Notes under the pieces: generated by a model | Seen by the model: the letters and a program-made list of their open reading frames with translations, nothing else | What the model was told of the DNA's origin: nothing | Databases searched by the model: none | In this document: piece after piece, positions 8,911 through 17,797 of the stretch | Layout of the letters: every line of letters starts with the position of its first letter | Numbering within the stretch: position 1 is the stretch's first letter | DNA from: an uncultured Lachnospiraceae bacterium | GTDB taxonomy: Bacteria > Bacillota > Clostridia > Lachnospirales > Lachnospiraceae | Reading direction: 5' to 3' | DNA: 64,000 nt | Assembly: GCA_947167155.1 (NCBI GenBank) | Contig: CAMVHB010000003.1 | Coordinates: 1-64,000, forward strand | Translations under genes and position numbers: made by a program

Positions 8911-11721
8911 TTATTTTGTCTTGTTCTTGTTCCTGACTATCCTGACAGCGCGCTTCAAAGCATAGGGAGCAACAGCCTTCAGCTTGTCCTCTGTGCGATA
9001 CATCTTCGAAGCCTCGGGCATATCGCGTCTCAAATGGATCGCGTCAAATTCACACTTCGTCGTACAGAGCCCACATCCGATGCAGCGGTTCTCATCTACC
9101 GTGGTAGCGCCGCAGCTTAAGCACCTCTTTGCCTCTATGCTGACCTGCTCATCAGTAAGTGTGAGACGAAGATCCTCGAATGTATCCTTTGCAACTCCGG
9201 CCTTCTTCCCGGGGATCTGGCGCTTTGCGTTGTCAAAGCCCTCGAGAAGGATGTCGTCCTTGTCAAGCTCAATGAATTCCCTTCTGTCACGGGCAAGCGT
9301 GAGGCTGTTTCCGGGATGGACGAATCTGTTTATTGATACGGCACCCTCACGGCCGCATGCAATAGCGTCTATAGCAAATTTCGGTCCGGTGAACACATCG
9401 CCGCCCGCGAAGATATCGGGCTCAGCTGTCTGGAGAGTAACGGGATCCGCAATGATCCCCCCGTTCTTTCGAAGTTCAACCTTTGTATCCTTCAAAAGAT
9501 CGCCCCAGATTATGGACTGTCCTATGGACAAAAGCACGTTTTCGCACGCTATCTCGATCGTCTCATTCTCGTCATACTGCGGACTGAAGCGGTGTTCTGC
9601 ATCAAAGACGCTCACACATTTCTTGAAGACGATCCCGACTACTTTACCGTCCTTGACCTTGATCTCCTTCGGCCCCCAGCCGTTTCTTACTTCTATGCCC
9701 TCTTCTTTTGCCTCAGCCACCTCGTCCTTTGCAGCGGGCATCTCTGCCTCTGATTCAAGACAGAGCATAGTGACTTTTGAAGCTCCTGCTCGAACCGCAG
9801 TGCGTGCAACGTCTATAGCAACATTACCGCCGCCTATCACTACGGTATCGCCCTTTAACTTTATGGAATGGTCTATATTGATATTCCGAAGGAAGTCAAC
9901 TCCGGTCTGAACGCCCTTTGCATCCTCCCCGGGAACTCCCGCAAGGCGGCCGCCCTGACAGCCGACAGCTATGAAGAAAGCCTTGTAGCCTTCTTTCCTA
10001 AGTGACTCTATCGTCACATCCTTTCCTACCTCAACACCGCATTTGATCTCAATGCCCATCTGCCTGAACACATCTATCTCTGCGTCAAGTACATCCTTCG
10101 AGAGCCTATAGGACGGTATGCCGTTCATCAGCATTCCTCCGGGGCGCTTTTCCTTTTCAAATACAGTAACGGGATAGCCGTCAAGCCTCAGGAAATAAGC
10201 GCAGGAAAGTCCGGCGGGACCTGCTCCTATCACCGCTACCTTGAACTCGTCGCCCCACATCCCGCCGTCGTGCTTCTCGCAGAGCGGTATGTAGCGTTGC
10301 TTCTCGTTAAGCTCGAGAGAAGCTATATATTTCTTGATCTCGTCTATCGCAAGAGGCTGATCGACAGTCCCTCTTGTGCAGGCATCCTCGCACCTTCTGT
10401 TGCAGACCTCTCCGCAGACCATGGGGAATGGATTGTCCTGCTTGATGAGTTTCAAAGCCTCATCGAAACGTCCTTCCGACGCCATCTTGATATAGCCCTG
10501 AACCGAAAGATGAACCGGGCAGGCGGTCTTGCAGGGGGCAGTTCCGGTGTCATAGCAGTTGATCTTCGCGTCGTCCCTGTAATTGTAATTCCACTTCTCG
10601 GGTCCCCATTTCACATCATCGGGAAGGAGAGACTTCGGATAGGTAACTTCGCTTCCGTCCTTTCTGCAGAGCTTCTGTCCGAGCTTCGCAGCGCCTACGG
10701 GACAAACCTCCACGCACTTTCCGCAGGCAACGCATTTCTCGTGCTCGACATGGGCGCGGTAAGCAGAGGCAGACATATTGGGAGTATTGAAAAGCTGCGA
10801 AGTACGAAGGGCGTTGCAGACGCCGGGAGCGCAGTTGCAGATCGCGACGATCTTGTCCTCGCCGTCTATGTTCGTGATCTGATGAACATAGCCATGACGC
10901 TCGGCTCTCTCAAGTATCTCGTAAACCTCTTCCTTGGAGATCAGATGTCCTATGCCTCTGTCGTCCATATACTCGGCCATATCGCCTACGCCTATGCAGT
11001 AATCGCCTCTGATCTGACCTGAGCCCTCGCCTCGCATGGTCTGCTGCTTACGGCAGGAGCACTCCGAGATCCCGAACTTGTCATATTTGTCGATCCAGGC
11101 GGAAAGCTTCTCTACGGAAACTGCCTTGTTCTCCGCGCTTATGGCCTTTTCCACCGGAATGACATGCATACCTATCCCGGCGCCTCCCGGAGGCACACTC
11201 TCCGTCATGCCCGCAAGAGGAAGCTGCGTCATGAGATTGAAGAAGGTCGCAAGCTCGGGGAACCTGTCCGTCAGCTTGTCCTGCATCATCATGAACTCCG
11301 CGCTCCCCGGAACGAAGATCGGAAGCTCGAACCTTCTGTGATGGGATGGAGTCTTTGAGCGCGTCTGCTCGATGATCCCCACCCAGCGAAGATGCTTCAC
11401 CATCTTTACGGTGTCTTCGATGGACATATTGTTCATCTTTGCAAGCTCCCTGACATTGTAGGAGACTCTCGTCTTTTTGAAGTTCAAAAGGAACTTCGCC
11501 TCCTCCTTTGTCAGGATGTGGTCGAGCATCCAGTACTCGGGATCGCGGTTGTTGAGCTTCCTCGTAAGCTTCTTCGCATAACGGTCGGTGATGAGCGTCG
11601 CAAGCTTAAGTATCAGCTTCTCCTTCTCCTTGTCCTCAGCTACATAGTTTTCATCGGGCCAATAATCATTTTCATTGATCATCGGATCCCCGATCTTCCA
11701 GTCAGCCATTTTGTTTCCCAT
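8911..11721 (-). CDS. Large Fe-S/FAD oxidoreductase: winged-helix-like N-terminus plus GltD-like module
   Basis: The 936-residue protein is much longer than the 450-500 residues of GltD. Residues 35-125 look like a winged helix; 220-305 carry cysteine pairs (CSC at 221-223, CNCAPGVC at 296-302). A 4Fe-4S ferredoxin site follows (CVACGKCVEVCP, 330-341), then the GltD/DPYD N-terminal Fe-S domain (397-448). Next come an FAD Rossmann motif (GAGPAG, 499-504), an NAD(P)H Rossmann motif (GGGNVAIDVA, about 640) and a C-terminal ferredoxin motif (CIGCGLCTTKC). It should move electrons between NAD(P)H and a ferredoxin-like partner, but no GltB is nearby and the substrate is unknown. The start is supported by GAGGGGG five bases before ATG. 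It is 30 bases after the K+ channel gene and 22 before HK2. Confidence 0.8.
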   Translation of the reverse strand: MGNKMADWKIGDPMINENDYWPDENYVAEDKEKEKLILKLATLITDRYAKKLTRKLNNRDPEYWMLDHILTKEEAKFLLNFKKTRVSYNVRELAKMNNMSIEDTVKMVKHLRWVGIIEQTRSKTPSHHRRFELPIFVPGSAEFMMMQDKLTDRFPELATFFNLMTQLPLAGMTESVPPGGAGIGMHVIPVEKAISAENKAVSVEKLSAWIDKYDKFGISECSCRKQQTMRGEGSGQIRGDYCIGVGDMAEYMDDRGIGHLISKEEVYEILERAERHGYVHQITNIDGEDKIVAICNCAPGVCNALRTSQLFNTPNMSASAYRAHVEHEKCVACGKCVEVCPVGAAKLGQKLCRKDGSEVTYPKSLLPDDVKWGPEKWNYNYRDDAKINCYDTGTAPCKTACPVHLSVQGYIKMASEGRFDEALKLIKQDNPFPMVCGEVCNRRCEDACTRGTVDQPLAIDEIKKYIASLELNEKQRYIPLCEKHDGGMWGDEFKVAVIGAGPAGLSCAYFLRLDGYPVTVFEKEKRPGGMLMNGIPSYRLSKDVLDAEIDVFRQMGIEIKCGVEVGKDVTIESLRKEGYKAFFIAVGCQGGRLAGVPGEDAKGVQTGVDFLRNINIDHSIKLKGDTVVIGGGNVAIDVARTAVRAGASKVTMLCLESEAEMPAAKDEVAEAKEEGIEVRNGWGPKEIKVKDGKVVGIVFKKCVSVFDAEHRFSPQYDENETIEIACENVLLSIGQSIIWGDLLKDTKVELRKNGGIIADPVTLQTAEPDIFAGGDVFTGPKFAIDAIACGREGAVSINRFVHPGNSLTLARDRREFIELDKDDILLEGFDNAKRQIPGKKAGVAKDTFEDLRLTLTDEQVSIEAKRCLSCGATTVDENRCIGCGLCTTKCEFDAIHLRRDMPEASKMYRTEDKLKAVAPYALKRAVRIVRNKNKTK

Positions 11722-11751
11722 AGAAACCCCCTCTCAAAAAAAATAATAATA

Positions 11752-12936
11752 TTACGACAGCTTTGATTTCAGCAAGCTGTAAAGATGTTCGCAAAGTATG
11801 ATCACATCCTTCTGCCTTATCACGGTATTTCCTTTCGGTATCAGGGTCTTCGTCCCCCTGATGATAGCCACCGCGACCACGTTTTCGGAGAAATTGATCT
11901 CGGAGATCTTTTTGTCCTTCCAGAGTGAATCCTTGTCCACAAGGACCTTTCGCACATCTATCCCGATGCTGTTCTCAAACTCAACGGCAGAAAGGACAAG
12001 AACGTCCTGCTCCTCAATGATCGTATTTCCCCTCGGCATGATGATCTGATCGTCACGTATGATAGAGACCACGAGGAGCTCAGGCGGGAACTGAAGGTCC
12101 TTTATCGCCTTTCCGGTCCAGGGATGCCCCTTTTCCATTGTTATCTTTATGAAATTGACATAATTTGATATGTCATTTTCCTTCTGCTTGATCTTTGTAT
12201 ACTGCTCCACAAAGCCCGCGGAGATGATACCTGTGGGGATCGCCACGAGCCCTACGCCGAGGAAGGCCATTATTATCGCGATCACCCTGCCCGCAATGGT
12301 GATCGGGATAAGATCCCCGTAGCCCACCGTCAGCATCGCCGATACCGACCACCACATTCCGGAAAAAGCGTTGTCAAAGACCTCGGGCTGAACCGGATGC
12401 TCCACGGAATACATGAGGAGCGAGGAGGCTATCATGCAGGTAAGTATCAGCACCATCGAGGAAATGAGCTGTGTCCTCTTTTCGTATATGACATCCAGCA
12501 CCACATTGAAGGCATCATATCTCGCATTGATCCGAAACAGCCGAAGCACCCGAAAGACACGAAGCGCCCGAAGAGCAACGAGCCCTGTCGGAATGAAGAG
12601 CGGCAGGATATATGGCAATATCGACCAGAGATCTATCTGTCCGTAAAAGGAAAAGATGAAATGGCTGATAGCGTAGCCATAGGACTTCCCCGGATAGAGC
12701 TCCACCGAGGTCCATATGCGAAGGCCAAACTCTATGATAAATATCACAAGTGTGACCATCTCGATCACATCAAACACTGACGCTACAGCTTCCGGAAGAT
12801 CAAAGGTCTCGGCAATAAGTATCACGATATTTGTGATTATCGCGATCACGATGATGTAGTTGCAGATACGGCTTGCTGCATCATCCTTATTATTGATATT
12901 GATGAGATCAAAGACCCTTTTTCTAATCGTCTTCAT
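11752..12936 (-). CDS. Six-helix voltage-gated type K+ channel with two RCK-C (TrkA-C) domains
   Basis: This 394-residue channel has six transmembrane segments (about residues 24-240). S4 carries arginines at every third position (R123, R126, R129, R132, R135), the pattern of a voltage sensor. The selectivity filter is TVGYGD (203-208), which is potassium-selective. The cytoplasmic part holds two TrkA-C-like domains (about 265-325 and 335-394) that in related proteins bind regulatory ligands. The canonical RCK N-domain between pore and TrkA-C is absent. Its start overlaps the malQ stop by 14 bases, with AAAGG just upstream, so translation is coupled. The pairing with a glucan enzyme and kinases has no obvious metabolic logic. 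Confidence 0.87.
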   Translation of the reverse strand: MKTIRKRVFDLININNKDDAASRICNYIIVIAIITNIVILIAETFDLPEAVASVFDVIEMVTLVIFIIEFGLRIWTSVELYPGKSYGYAISHFIFSFYGQIDLWSILPYILPLFIPTGLVALRALRVFRVLRLFRINARYDAFNVVLDVIYEKRTQLISSMVLILTCMIASSLLMYSVEHPVQPEVFDNAFSGMWWSVSAMLTVGYGDLIPITIAGRVIAIIMAFLGVGLVAIPTGIISAGFVEQYTKIKQKENDISNYVNFIKITMEKGHPWTGKAIKDLQFPPELLVVSIIRDDQIIMPRGNTIIEEQDVLVLSAVEFENSIGIDVRKVLVDKDSLWKDKKISEINFSENVVAVAIIRGTKTLIPKGNTVIRQKDVIILCEHLYSLLKSKLS

Positions 12937-14446
12937 CCTTTATTTCCTGCGGCAGTCTGCAGTAGGTATCGGCAAGTTCCCTGATGCTTCTTTCAAGGTC
13001 AGCAGAAAGAAGGTTTGGACGAAGGCGCCACTGCCAGTTTCCTGAATCCGTGCCCGGCGTATTGAGACGCGCCTCCCGTCCAAGCACCAGATAATCATAA
13101 AGCGGCACTATCGAAAGAAAGGCAACCGATCTGTAGGCCTCTCTTATCGTATCCCAGGTGAGCTTTCCGTAATCAGTATTTATCGAATTGACATAACGTC
13201 TCAAAAAGTCCCGGCTGCCGTCCCCTATGTCCTCGATCCATGCGCGGAGCGGAGCATTGTCGTGATTTCCGGTATAGACCACGGAATTTGTAAGCTGTCT
13301 GTGCGTCATGTATTTTGAATCCCAGCTCGTGAAGGCATACTCAAGAATGTTCATCCCCGGTATCTTCGTTCTTTCAAGCAGCTCCTCGTTTTCGCGTGTC
13401 ACATTTCCAAGGTCCTCCGCGATGAGTTTTCCTTCACCGTATTTCTTAAAGATAATATCAAAAAGCTCATCTCCCGGTCCCTTTACCATCTTTCCTTTGA
13501 GAGCGTCCTCGTCATCAAAGGGTATCTCAAAGCACTCCGAAAAACCGTGGAAATGGTCGAGCCTGACTATGTCAAAGAGAGCAAAATTTCTTTTGAATCT
13601 CGAAAGCCAGAAGGAGTAACCGTTGTTCCGTTCCGCCTCCCAGTCATAGACGGGCATCCTCCATACCTGCCCTTTGGGAGAAAAGGCGTCGGGCGGAGTG
13701 CCTGCCGAGAAAGCAGGCTTCAGCTCTTTGTCCAGCTTGAAGGCCTTCTGGTTTGCCCAGACATCGGCGCTGTCTACAGCGGCAAAGAAGGGAAGGTCCC
13801 CGATGATCTCAACATTATTTTTCTTCGCATATTTGTGGAGCGCCTTCCACTGCCTGTCAAAAATGAATTGGATGAGGGCAAAAGCCTCTGTCTCTTCTTC
13901 GTACTTTTTTTCCGCTTCCTTTAAACCCTGGGGCTTTCTTTCCTTCAGTTCCTCGTCCCACTCGAGCCAGGGCTTGTTTTCATTTGCTTCCTTGATCGCG
14001 GCGTAAAGACAATAATCCTTCAGCCAGTAGCTTTCATTCAATAGAAACTCATCATATTCTTTTTTGAGCTCCTCTTCTTCGGAAAAGCTCTCCTTCAATC
14101 TTTTTGCAGCAGTCTTTAGGAGAGGGCGCCTTCCCTCGTAGAGCGCGCCGTAGTCCGCCTTCTCAGGATCAGCACCGAAATTCACACTATTCACTTCATC
14201 AGCTGAAAGTAAACCTTCTTCTATCAGCTTTTCAAAAGAAATGAAATCCGGGTTCCCTGCAAAAGAAGAAACACTCTGATAAGGGGAGTTTGAATAGCCC
14301 GTGGGTCCAAGCGGAAGTATCTGCCAGAACCCCTGTCCCGATCTGTTCAGAAAATCAACAAAATCAAACGCCTCTTTTGAAAAACTCCCTATCCCGTACT
14401 TTGAGGGAAGAGAAAAAACAGGTAATAATATTCCACAGCCTCTCAT
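12923..14446 (-). CDS. malQ: 4-alpha-glucanotransferase (amylomaltase, GH77)
   Basis: MalQ moves maltodextrin segments between glucans in the cytoplasm, releasing glucose during glycogen or maltose use. The 507-residue length is typical. The N-terminus has the GH77 signature (LPSKYGIGSF, LPLGPTGYSNSPYQ). Catalytic residues are visible as D297 (nucleophile, VRLDHF), E344 (acid/base, AEDLG) and D396 (TGNHDN). It lies 15 bases after HK3 and overlaps the K+ channel start by 14 bases, so these genes form one transcript. The ribosome site (AAGAAGAG, six bases before ATG) is modest. No other glycogen gene is in the block. Confidence 0.95.
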   Translation of the reverse strand: MRGCGILLPVFSLPSKYGIGSFSKEAFDFVDFLNRSGQGFWQILPLGPTGYSNSPYQSVSSFAGNPDFISFEKLIEEGLLSADEVNSVNFGADPEKADYGALYEGRRPLLKTAAKRLKESFSEEEELKKEYDEFLLNESYWLKDYCLYAAIKEANENKPWLEWDEELKERKPQGLKEAEKKYEEETEAFALIQFIFDRQWKALHKYAKKNNVEIIGDLPFFAAVDSADVWANQKAFKLDKELKPAFSAGTPPDAFSPKGQVWRMPVYDWEAERNNGYSFWLSRFKRNFALFDIVRLDHFHGFSECFEIPFDDEDALKGKMVKGPGDELFDIIFKKYGEGKLIAEDLGNVTRENEELLERTKIPGMNILEYAFTSWDSKYMTHRQLTNSVVYTGNHDNAPLRAWIEDIGDGSRDFLRRYVNSINTDYGKLTWDTIREAYRSVAFLSIVPLYDYLVLGREARLNTPGTDSGNWQWRLRPNLLSADLERSIRELADTYCRLPQEIKDEDD

Positions 14447-14461
14447 AATAAACTCTTCTTT

Positions 14462-17101
14462 CTACGCCTTCGGAAGGCTTTTTCTGATTGCATCGGAAAG
14501 CGCCACAATATCAATGGGCTTTCCGACATGGTCATTCATTCCCGAATTCAATGACTCCTCCACATCCTCAGGGAAGGTGTTCGCAGTCATCGCAATAATG
14601 GGTATGATAGAGGATTCACGACGCTTCTCAAGCGGCAGTGACATATCGGATTCAAGCGCCCTTATGGCTCTTGCTGCCTCGTGCCCGTCCATCACGGGCA
14701 TTTGGACATCCATCAGTATCACGTCATATTTTCCTGCGGGGGAATACTTGAAGGCGCTGAGCACCTGCTCTCCATCACCTCTTATCTCCGTTTCCGCCCC
14801 CTTCATAGCCATTATCTCCCGCAGAAGCACGGCATTCAGCTCATTATCCTCGGCCGCAAGTATACGGAGGCCGTCAAATACGTCCTTTTCCTCTTCTGTT
14901 TGCCCAGGATCAACGGAGAAAAGCTCTGCCTCCGTGAAACGAAGGGGAATGATGACAGAAAAGACCGTGCCCTCCACCTGATCGCTCTTCACATAGATAT
15001 TTCCACCCATGAGCTCCGTAAGTGTCTTTGAAATGGGAAGCGCAAGACCGGTACCGGCATTGCCTTCCGCTTCAGAATCAATTTTGTCTTCTAAAGATAC
15101 TTCCTCTTTGCTGAACGGCTCAAAGATGGTCTCCTGATATTCCTGCGAGAGTATGACCTGATCGCCTCTGATCTCGAATGAGATATTTTCCTCCTTGCCT
15201 GAGGGGTGGGGGCGTGACTTGACAAAGAGGCTTACATTTCCGCCCTTTTTCGTACGGTTCAACAAAAAGACGATGATATTTGAAAGGATCTGACCTATCC
15301 TTTCTTCATCACCGATGAAGTTCTCGTGGGCTATACCTGACTCATCGACAGAAAAACCAACGGCACGCTGAACTGACAATTCATTTGCCGACTCTGCGAC
15401 CCTCCTGACAGTTCTGTCAAGCGAGAACTCCTTTTCCATAAGTCCGTTCTCCCTGGAGTTCAGCTTTACGATATCGAGAACATCACTCACAAGTGCAAGA
15501 AGTTCATTTCCGGCGCTCATTATATTTTTCGTGTCTGAAGCGATCCTTTCAGGATCATTTTTGTCACGCTCAAGCAGAGAAGAAAAGCCTATGATCGAGC
15601 TCATCGGCGTTCTGATATCGTGGCTCATCCTTGATATGAATTCACCCTTAATCCTGCTGCTTTCACGCGCCTGCGAAAGAGCCTCTCTCATTCTCCTGTT
15701 CTTCTCTTCCTCCTCGGAAAGAAGCTCTGTGATATCCTGAACCGTCATCAATATAGTTTTTTTGAATTCATCAAGATAACGGAAGCACTCCTGATAATGC
15801 TTGGAACCCGCCTGGAAGCGAACCTGATAAACTTCCTTCTGGGACAGCATCCCGACTATGGTATCAAGGGACAGCATCCGTACGCTCAAACCTGAAGAGC
15901 CTGCGTATTCGGATGAGAATCTCCGGAGTATCGATCTTGTCTCCTCATCATAGTCCCTGTCCGGGAAAGTGCCGTCATTTATCTTTCCTTCGCTGCTGTA
16001 AAGGGAAACTATCTTCCTTTCAACATCTATAGTGGCTATCTGGATATATTCAATATCGGAAAGGATAGAAAGTATCCTCCTTGTAGCGTACCTTCTGTCA
16101 TTCGTCTCTGAACAGACGATGGCCTCGATATCCTTTGTAGTAGGGTTTTTGATCAGCCTGACATTTGAGTTGACCCAGCCGTACCTGCCGTTCTCAAGCT
16201 GGTAATTCCAGTCAAAGGACAACTGATCCCTTCCTTCGTCAAAAGCTGCGAGAAGGGAATCCCTTGAGATCCGGGCTCTCCCGCTGTTCTTCGAAAGGGC
16301 GGGCCTCATGGCTACTATCCTTTTTATTATCTCATCTATGCTGCCTGCGCCTTCAAGGGCTTCGGCAATAGGCCCTTTCCCGATGTTTTCGGGAACCTCA
16401 TCCTTTGTGACATTCACTCGGAGTGTGGAAAAAGCGTTTGGATTCGCAGCAAGAAGCGTTTTGACATTGTTGAAATAAACCCCCTCCGCCTCAAAGCGTT
16501 TTTTCTGAAGCAGGGAATTCATTATGCTTATTATAGTCACTATGCTGGTGAGAACAAAAAGATCCATAGCCTCGGAAGCAGGCATATGGTAAGGCTCAGT
16601 ATTTATGGCTCCTGCAAACAAATGTACATGAAGAGCAAACAAAGCTGAAATAGCAGGCACCGCTATCAGCGACAGCCAGAAGGGATAGATAACAGCACCG
16701 AAAACAAGCAGGAGAGAGACCGCAAAGTTCATCATCCCGCGACCGTTTGCCATATCGACACCCGCCGCAAAAAAGCCGAAGGCCATTGTCGATGCGTCAA
16801 ATATAATGATAGCGATAACCGAAAGAAGATGACGCCTTCCTTCGGAAAGCCTGTCATCATTTCTTGAAAGGATGAAGATCAGGGCGGCAAACACTGCAGC
16901 GCCCATGAGAAGAAGATTCTGGGCCTGAGGAGACTCAAAGCCTGAAAGAGTAGCAGGTCTGTCTGAGCCGTCCAGAAGGACAAAGAAAAAACCCATCAAA
17001 ACCGTGAGGATGCAGAGCACCGCCCCGACGACACTGTTCTGACTGTCAATCCTCTTCAGAACATATTCAGATATAGCCTCTGTTCTTTTCTTCTTTTTCA
17101 T
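14462..17101 (-). CDS. HK3: membrane hybrid histidine kinase with degraded ATP-binding domain
   Basis: This 879-residue protein has about six transmembrane helices (residues 25-200) and a PAS-like region (about 290-350, plus a second weaker one to 460). An intact H-box follows (H494, SHDIRTPM), as does a C-terminal receiver with D798 in LMDVQMP and the KP lysine. The ATP-binding domain is degraded. The N-box reads NIIVFLL, with Phe 612 where the catalytic Asn belongs, and the G1 motif DxGxG is gone (RGDQVILSQ). The G2-like GTGLALP (683-689) is partly kept. It may be phosphorylated by another kinase or act as a scaffold. GGAGAGG precedes the ATG by four bases. It opens the eight-gene minus block from the promoter at 17131-17159. 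Confidence 0.82.
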   Translation of the reverse strand: MKKKKRTEAISEYVLKRIDSQNSVVGAVLCILTVLMGFFFVLLDGSDRPATLSGFESPQAQNLLLMGAAVFAALIFILSRNDDRLSEGRRHLLSVIAIIIFDASTMAFGFFAAGVDMANGRGMMNFAVSLLLVFGAVIYPFWLSLIAVPAISALFALHVHLFAGAINTEPYHMPASEAMDLFVLTSIVTIISIMNSLLQKKRFEAEGVYFNNVKTLLAANPNAFSTLRVNVTKDEVPENIGKGPIAEALEGAGSIDEIIKRIVAMRPALSKNSGRARISRDSLLAAFDEGRDQLSFDWNYQLENGRYGWVNSNVRLIKNPTTKDIEAIVCSETNDRRYATRRILSILSDIEYIQIATIDVERKIVSLYSSEGKINDGTFPDRDYDEETRSILRRFSSEYAGSSGLSVRMLSLDTIVGMLSQKEVYQVRFQAGSKHYQECFRYLDEFKKTILMTVQDITELLSEEEEKNRRMREALSQARESSRIKGEFISRMSHDIRTPMSSIIGFSSLLERDKNDPERIASDTKNIMSAGNELLALVSDVLDIVKLNSRENGLMEKEFSLDRTVRRVAESANELSVQRAVGFSVDESGIAHENFIGDEERIGQILSNIIVFLLNRTKKGGNVSLFVKSRPHPSGKEENISFEIRGDQVILSQEYQETIFEPFSKEEVSLEDKIDSEAEGNAGTGLALPISKTLTELMGGNIYVKSDQVEGTVFSVIIPLRFTEAELFSVDPGQTEEEKDVFDGLRILAAEDNELNAVLLREIMAMKGAETEIRGDGEQVLSAFKYSPAGKYDVILMDVQMPVMDGHEAARAIRALESDMSLPLEKRRESSIIPIIAMTANTFPEDVEESLNSGMNDHVGKPIDIVALSDAIRKSLPKA

Positions 17102-17130
17102 GAATCCTCTCCAAAATAGAATAATTAAAG

Positions 17131-17159
17131 ATTATAACACTTTATGCGCCCGTTTTTAA
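17131..17159 (-). promoter_or_regulatory. Promoter of the HK3-malQ-channel-oxidoreductase-HK2-bla-HK1 block
   Basis: On the minus strand TTAAAA (17154-17159), a four of six match to the -35 consensus, is followed after 17 bases by a perfect TATAAT (17131-17136). The leader to the HK3 ATG is about 24 nt. I see no internal promoter or terminator between genes down to 1972, so this may drive all eight genes. Confidence 0.6.
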
Positions 17160-17166
17160 TCATATC

Positions 17167-17195
17167 TTTTCAAGGGGATTCATTAAGAGTATAAT
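17167..17195 (+). promoter_or_regulatory. trxA promoter
   Basis: TTTTCA (17167-17172) and a perfect TATAAT (17190-17195) are separated by 17 bases. The start point near 17203 gives a leader of about 33 nt with a GAGGT ribosome site. It is back-to-back with the HK3 promoter. Confidence 0.6.
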
Positions 17196-17235
17196 GCCTG
17201 TACTGTAAGTTTTTTCGAAAGCGAGGTAAAATCTT

Positions 17236-17550
17236 ATGAGCGAGCTTAAGTTCACCAGCGAAAATTTCAATGCCGAAGTAATAGAGTCTGACAAGCCCGT
17301 CCTTGTTGATTTTTATGCGGACTGGTGCGGTCCCTGCAAAATGATGGCTCCCGTGATAGAGGAGATCGCCGGGGAGTACGAGGGGAAGGTCAAGGTTGGA
17401 AAGCTGAATGTTGACGACAATCCGGAGATAGCTGAGCAATTCAATATAATGAGCATACCGACCCTCATCTTTTTCAAGGACGGCGAGGCTCAAAACAGAT
17501 CAACGGGAGTCCTTGCGAAAGAAAAGATCGTTGAGATCATCAATTCCTGA
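17236..17550 (+). CDS. trxA: Thioredoxin
   Basis: This 104-residue cytoplasmic disulfide reductant has the canonical active site WCGPC (C31 and C34) and the conserved cis-proline region (SIPT). The length is typical. A GAGGT ribosome site lies before ATG 17236. Its reductase is probably the thioredoxin reductase at 33163-34116 in this window. It stands alone between its promoter and the terminator at 17615. Confidence 0.97.
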   Translation: MSELKFTSENFNAEVIESDKPVLVDFYADWCGPCKMMAPVIEEIAGEYEGKVKVGKLNVDDNPEIAEQFNIMSIPTLIFFKDGEAQNRSTGVLAKEKIVEIINS

Positions 17551-17614
17551 GGAGGTCTCCTTGCTTTGAAAGAGACTCGAGAAGCCTTGTAGCATAGTCT
17601 GATTTTTTCATATT

Positions 17615-17647
17615 TCCTTCCTGGTGATCAGGAAGGATTTCTTTTTT
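17615..17647 (+). terminator. trxA terminator
   Basis: TCCTTCCTG (17615-17623) pairs with CAGGAAGGA (17629-17637) around a five-base loop, followed by TTTCTTTTTT to 17647. It is 65 bases past the trxA stop. Confidence 0.8.
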
Positions 17648-17703
17648 GATATCGCCCTGTAATAATTATTCGAGAAGAGGACACAAAAAATTCACAATTT
17701 TTG

Positions 17704-17745
17704 TTAGCACTCATACTTGACGAGTGCTAACAAAGGTGGTATAAC
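17704..17745 (+). promoter_or_regulatory. CIRCE operator and hsp20 promoter (HrcA-controlled)
   Basis: TTAGCACTC (17704-17712), nine bases, then GAGTGCTAA (17722-17730) is a perfect CIRCE element, the HrcA repressor site. A -35-like TTGACG (17717-17722) lies inside the operator spacer and -10 TATAAC (17740-17745) follows after 17 bases. HrcA bound here would cover the -35 box, so hsp20 should be induced by heat or protein-folding stress. Confidence 0.93.
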
Positions 17746-17797
17746 ATACTCATCCGAAAGGAAATAACACAGATAATAAAAAGAAAAGAGGTGCATT

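Noticed and set aside
8984..9910. Plus-strand open frame of 308 codons opposite the GltD-like gene
   Set aside because: Ser/Pro-rich shadow of a strongly supported gene.
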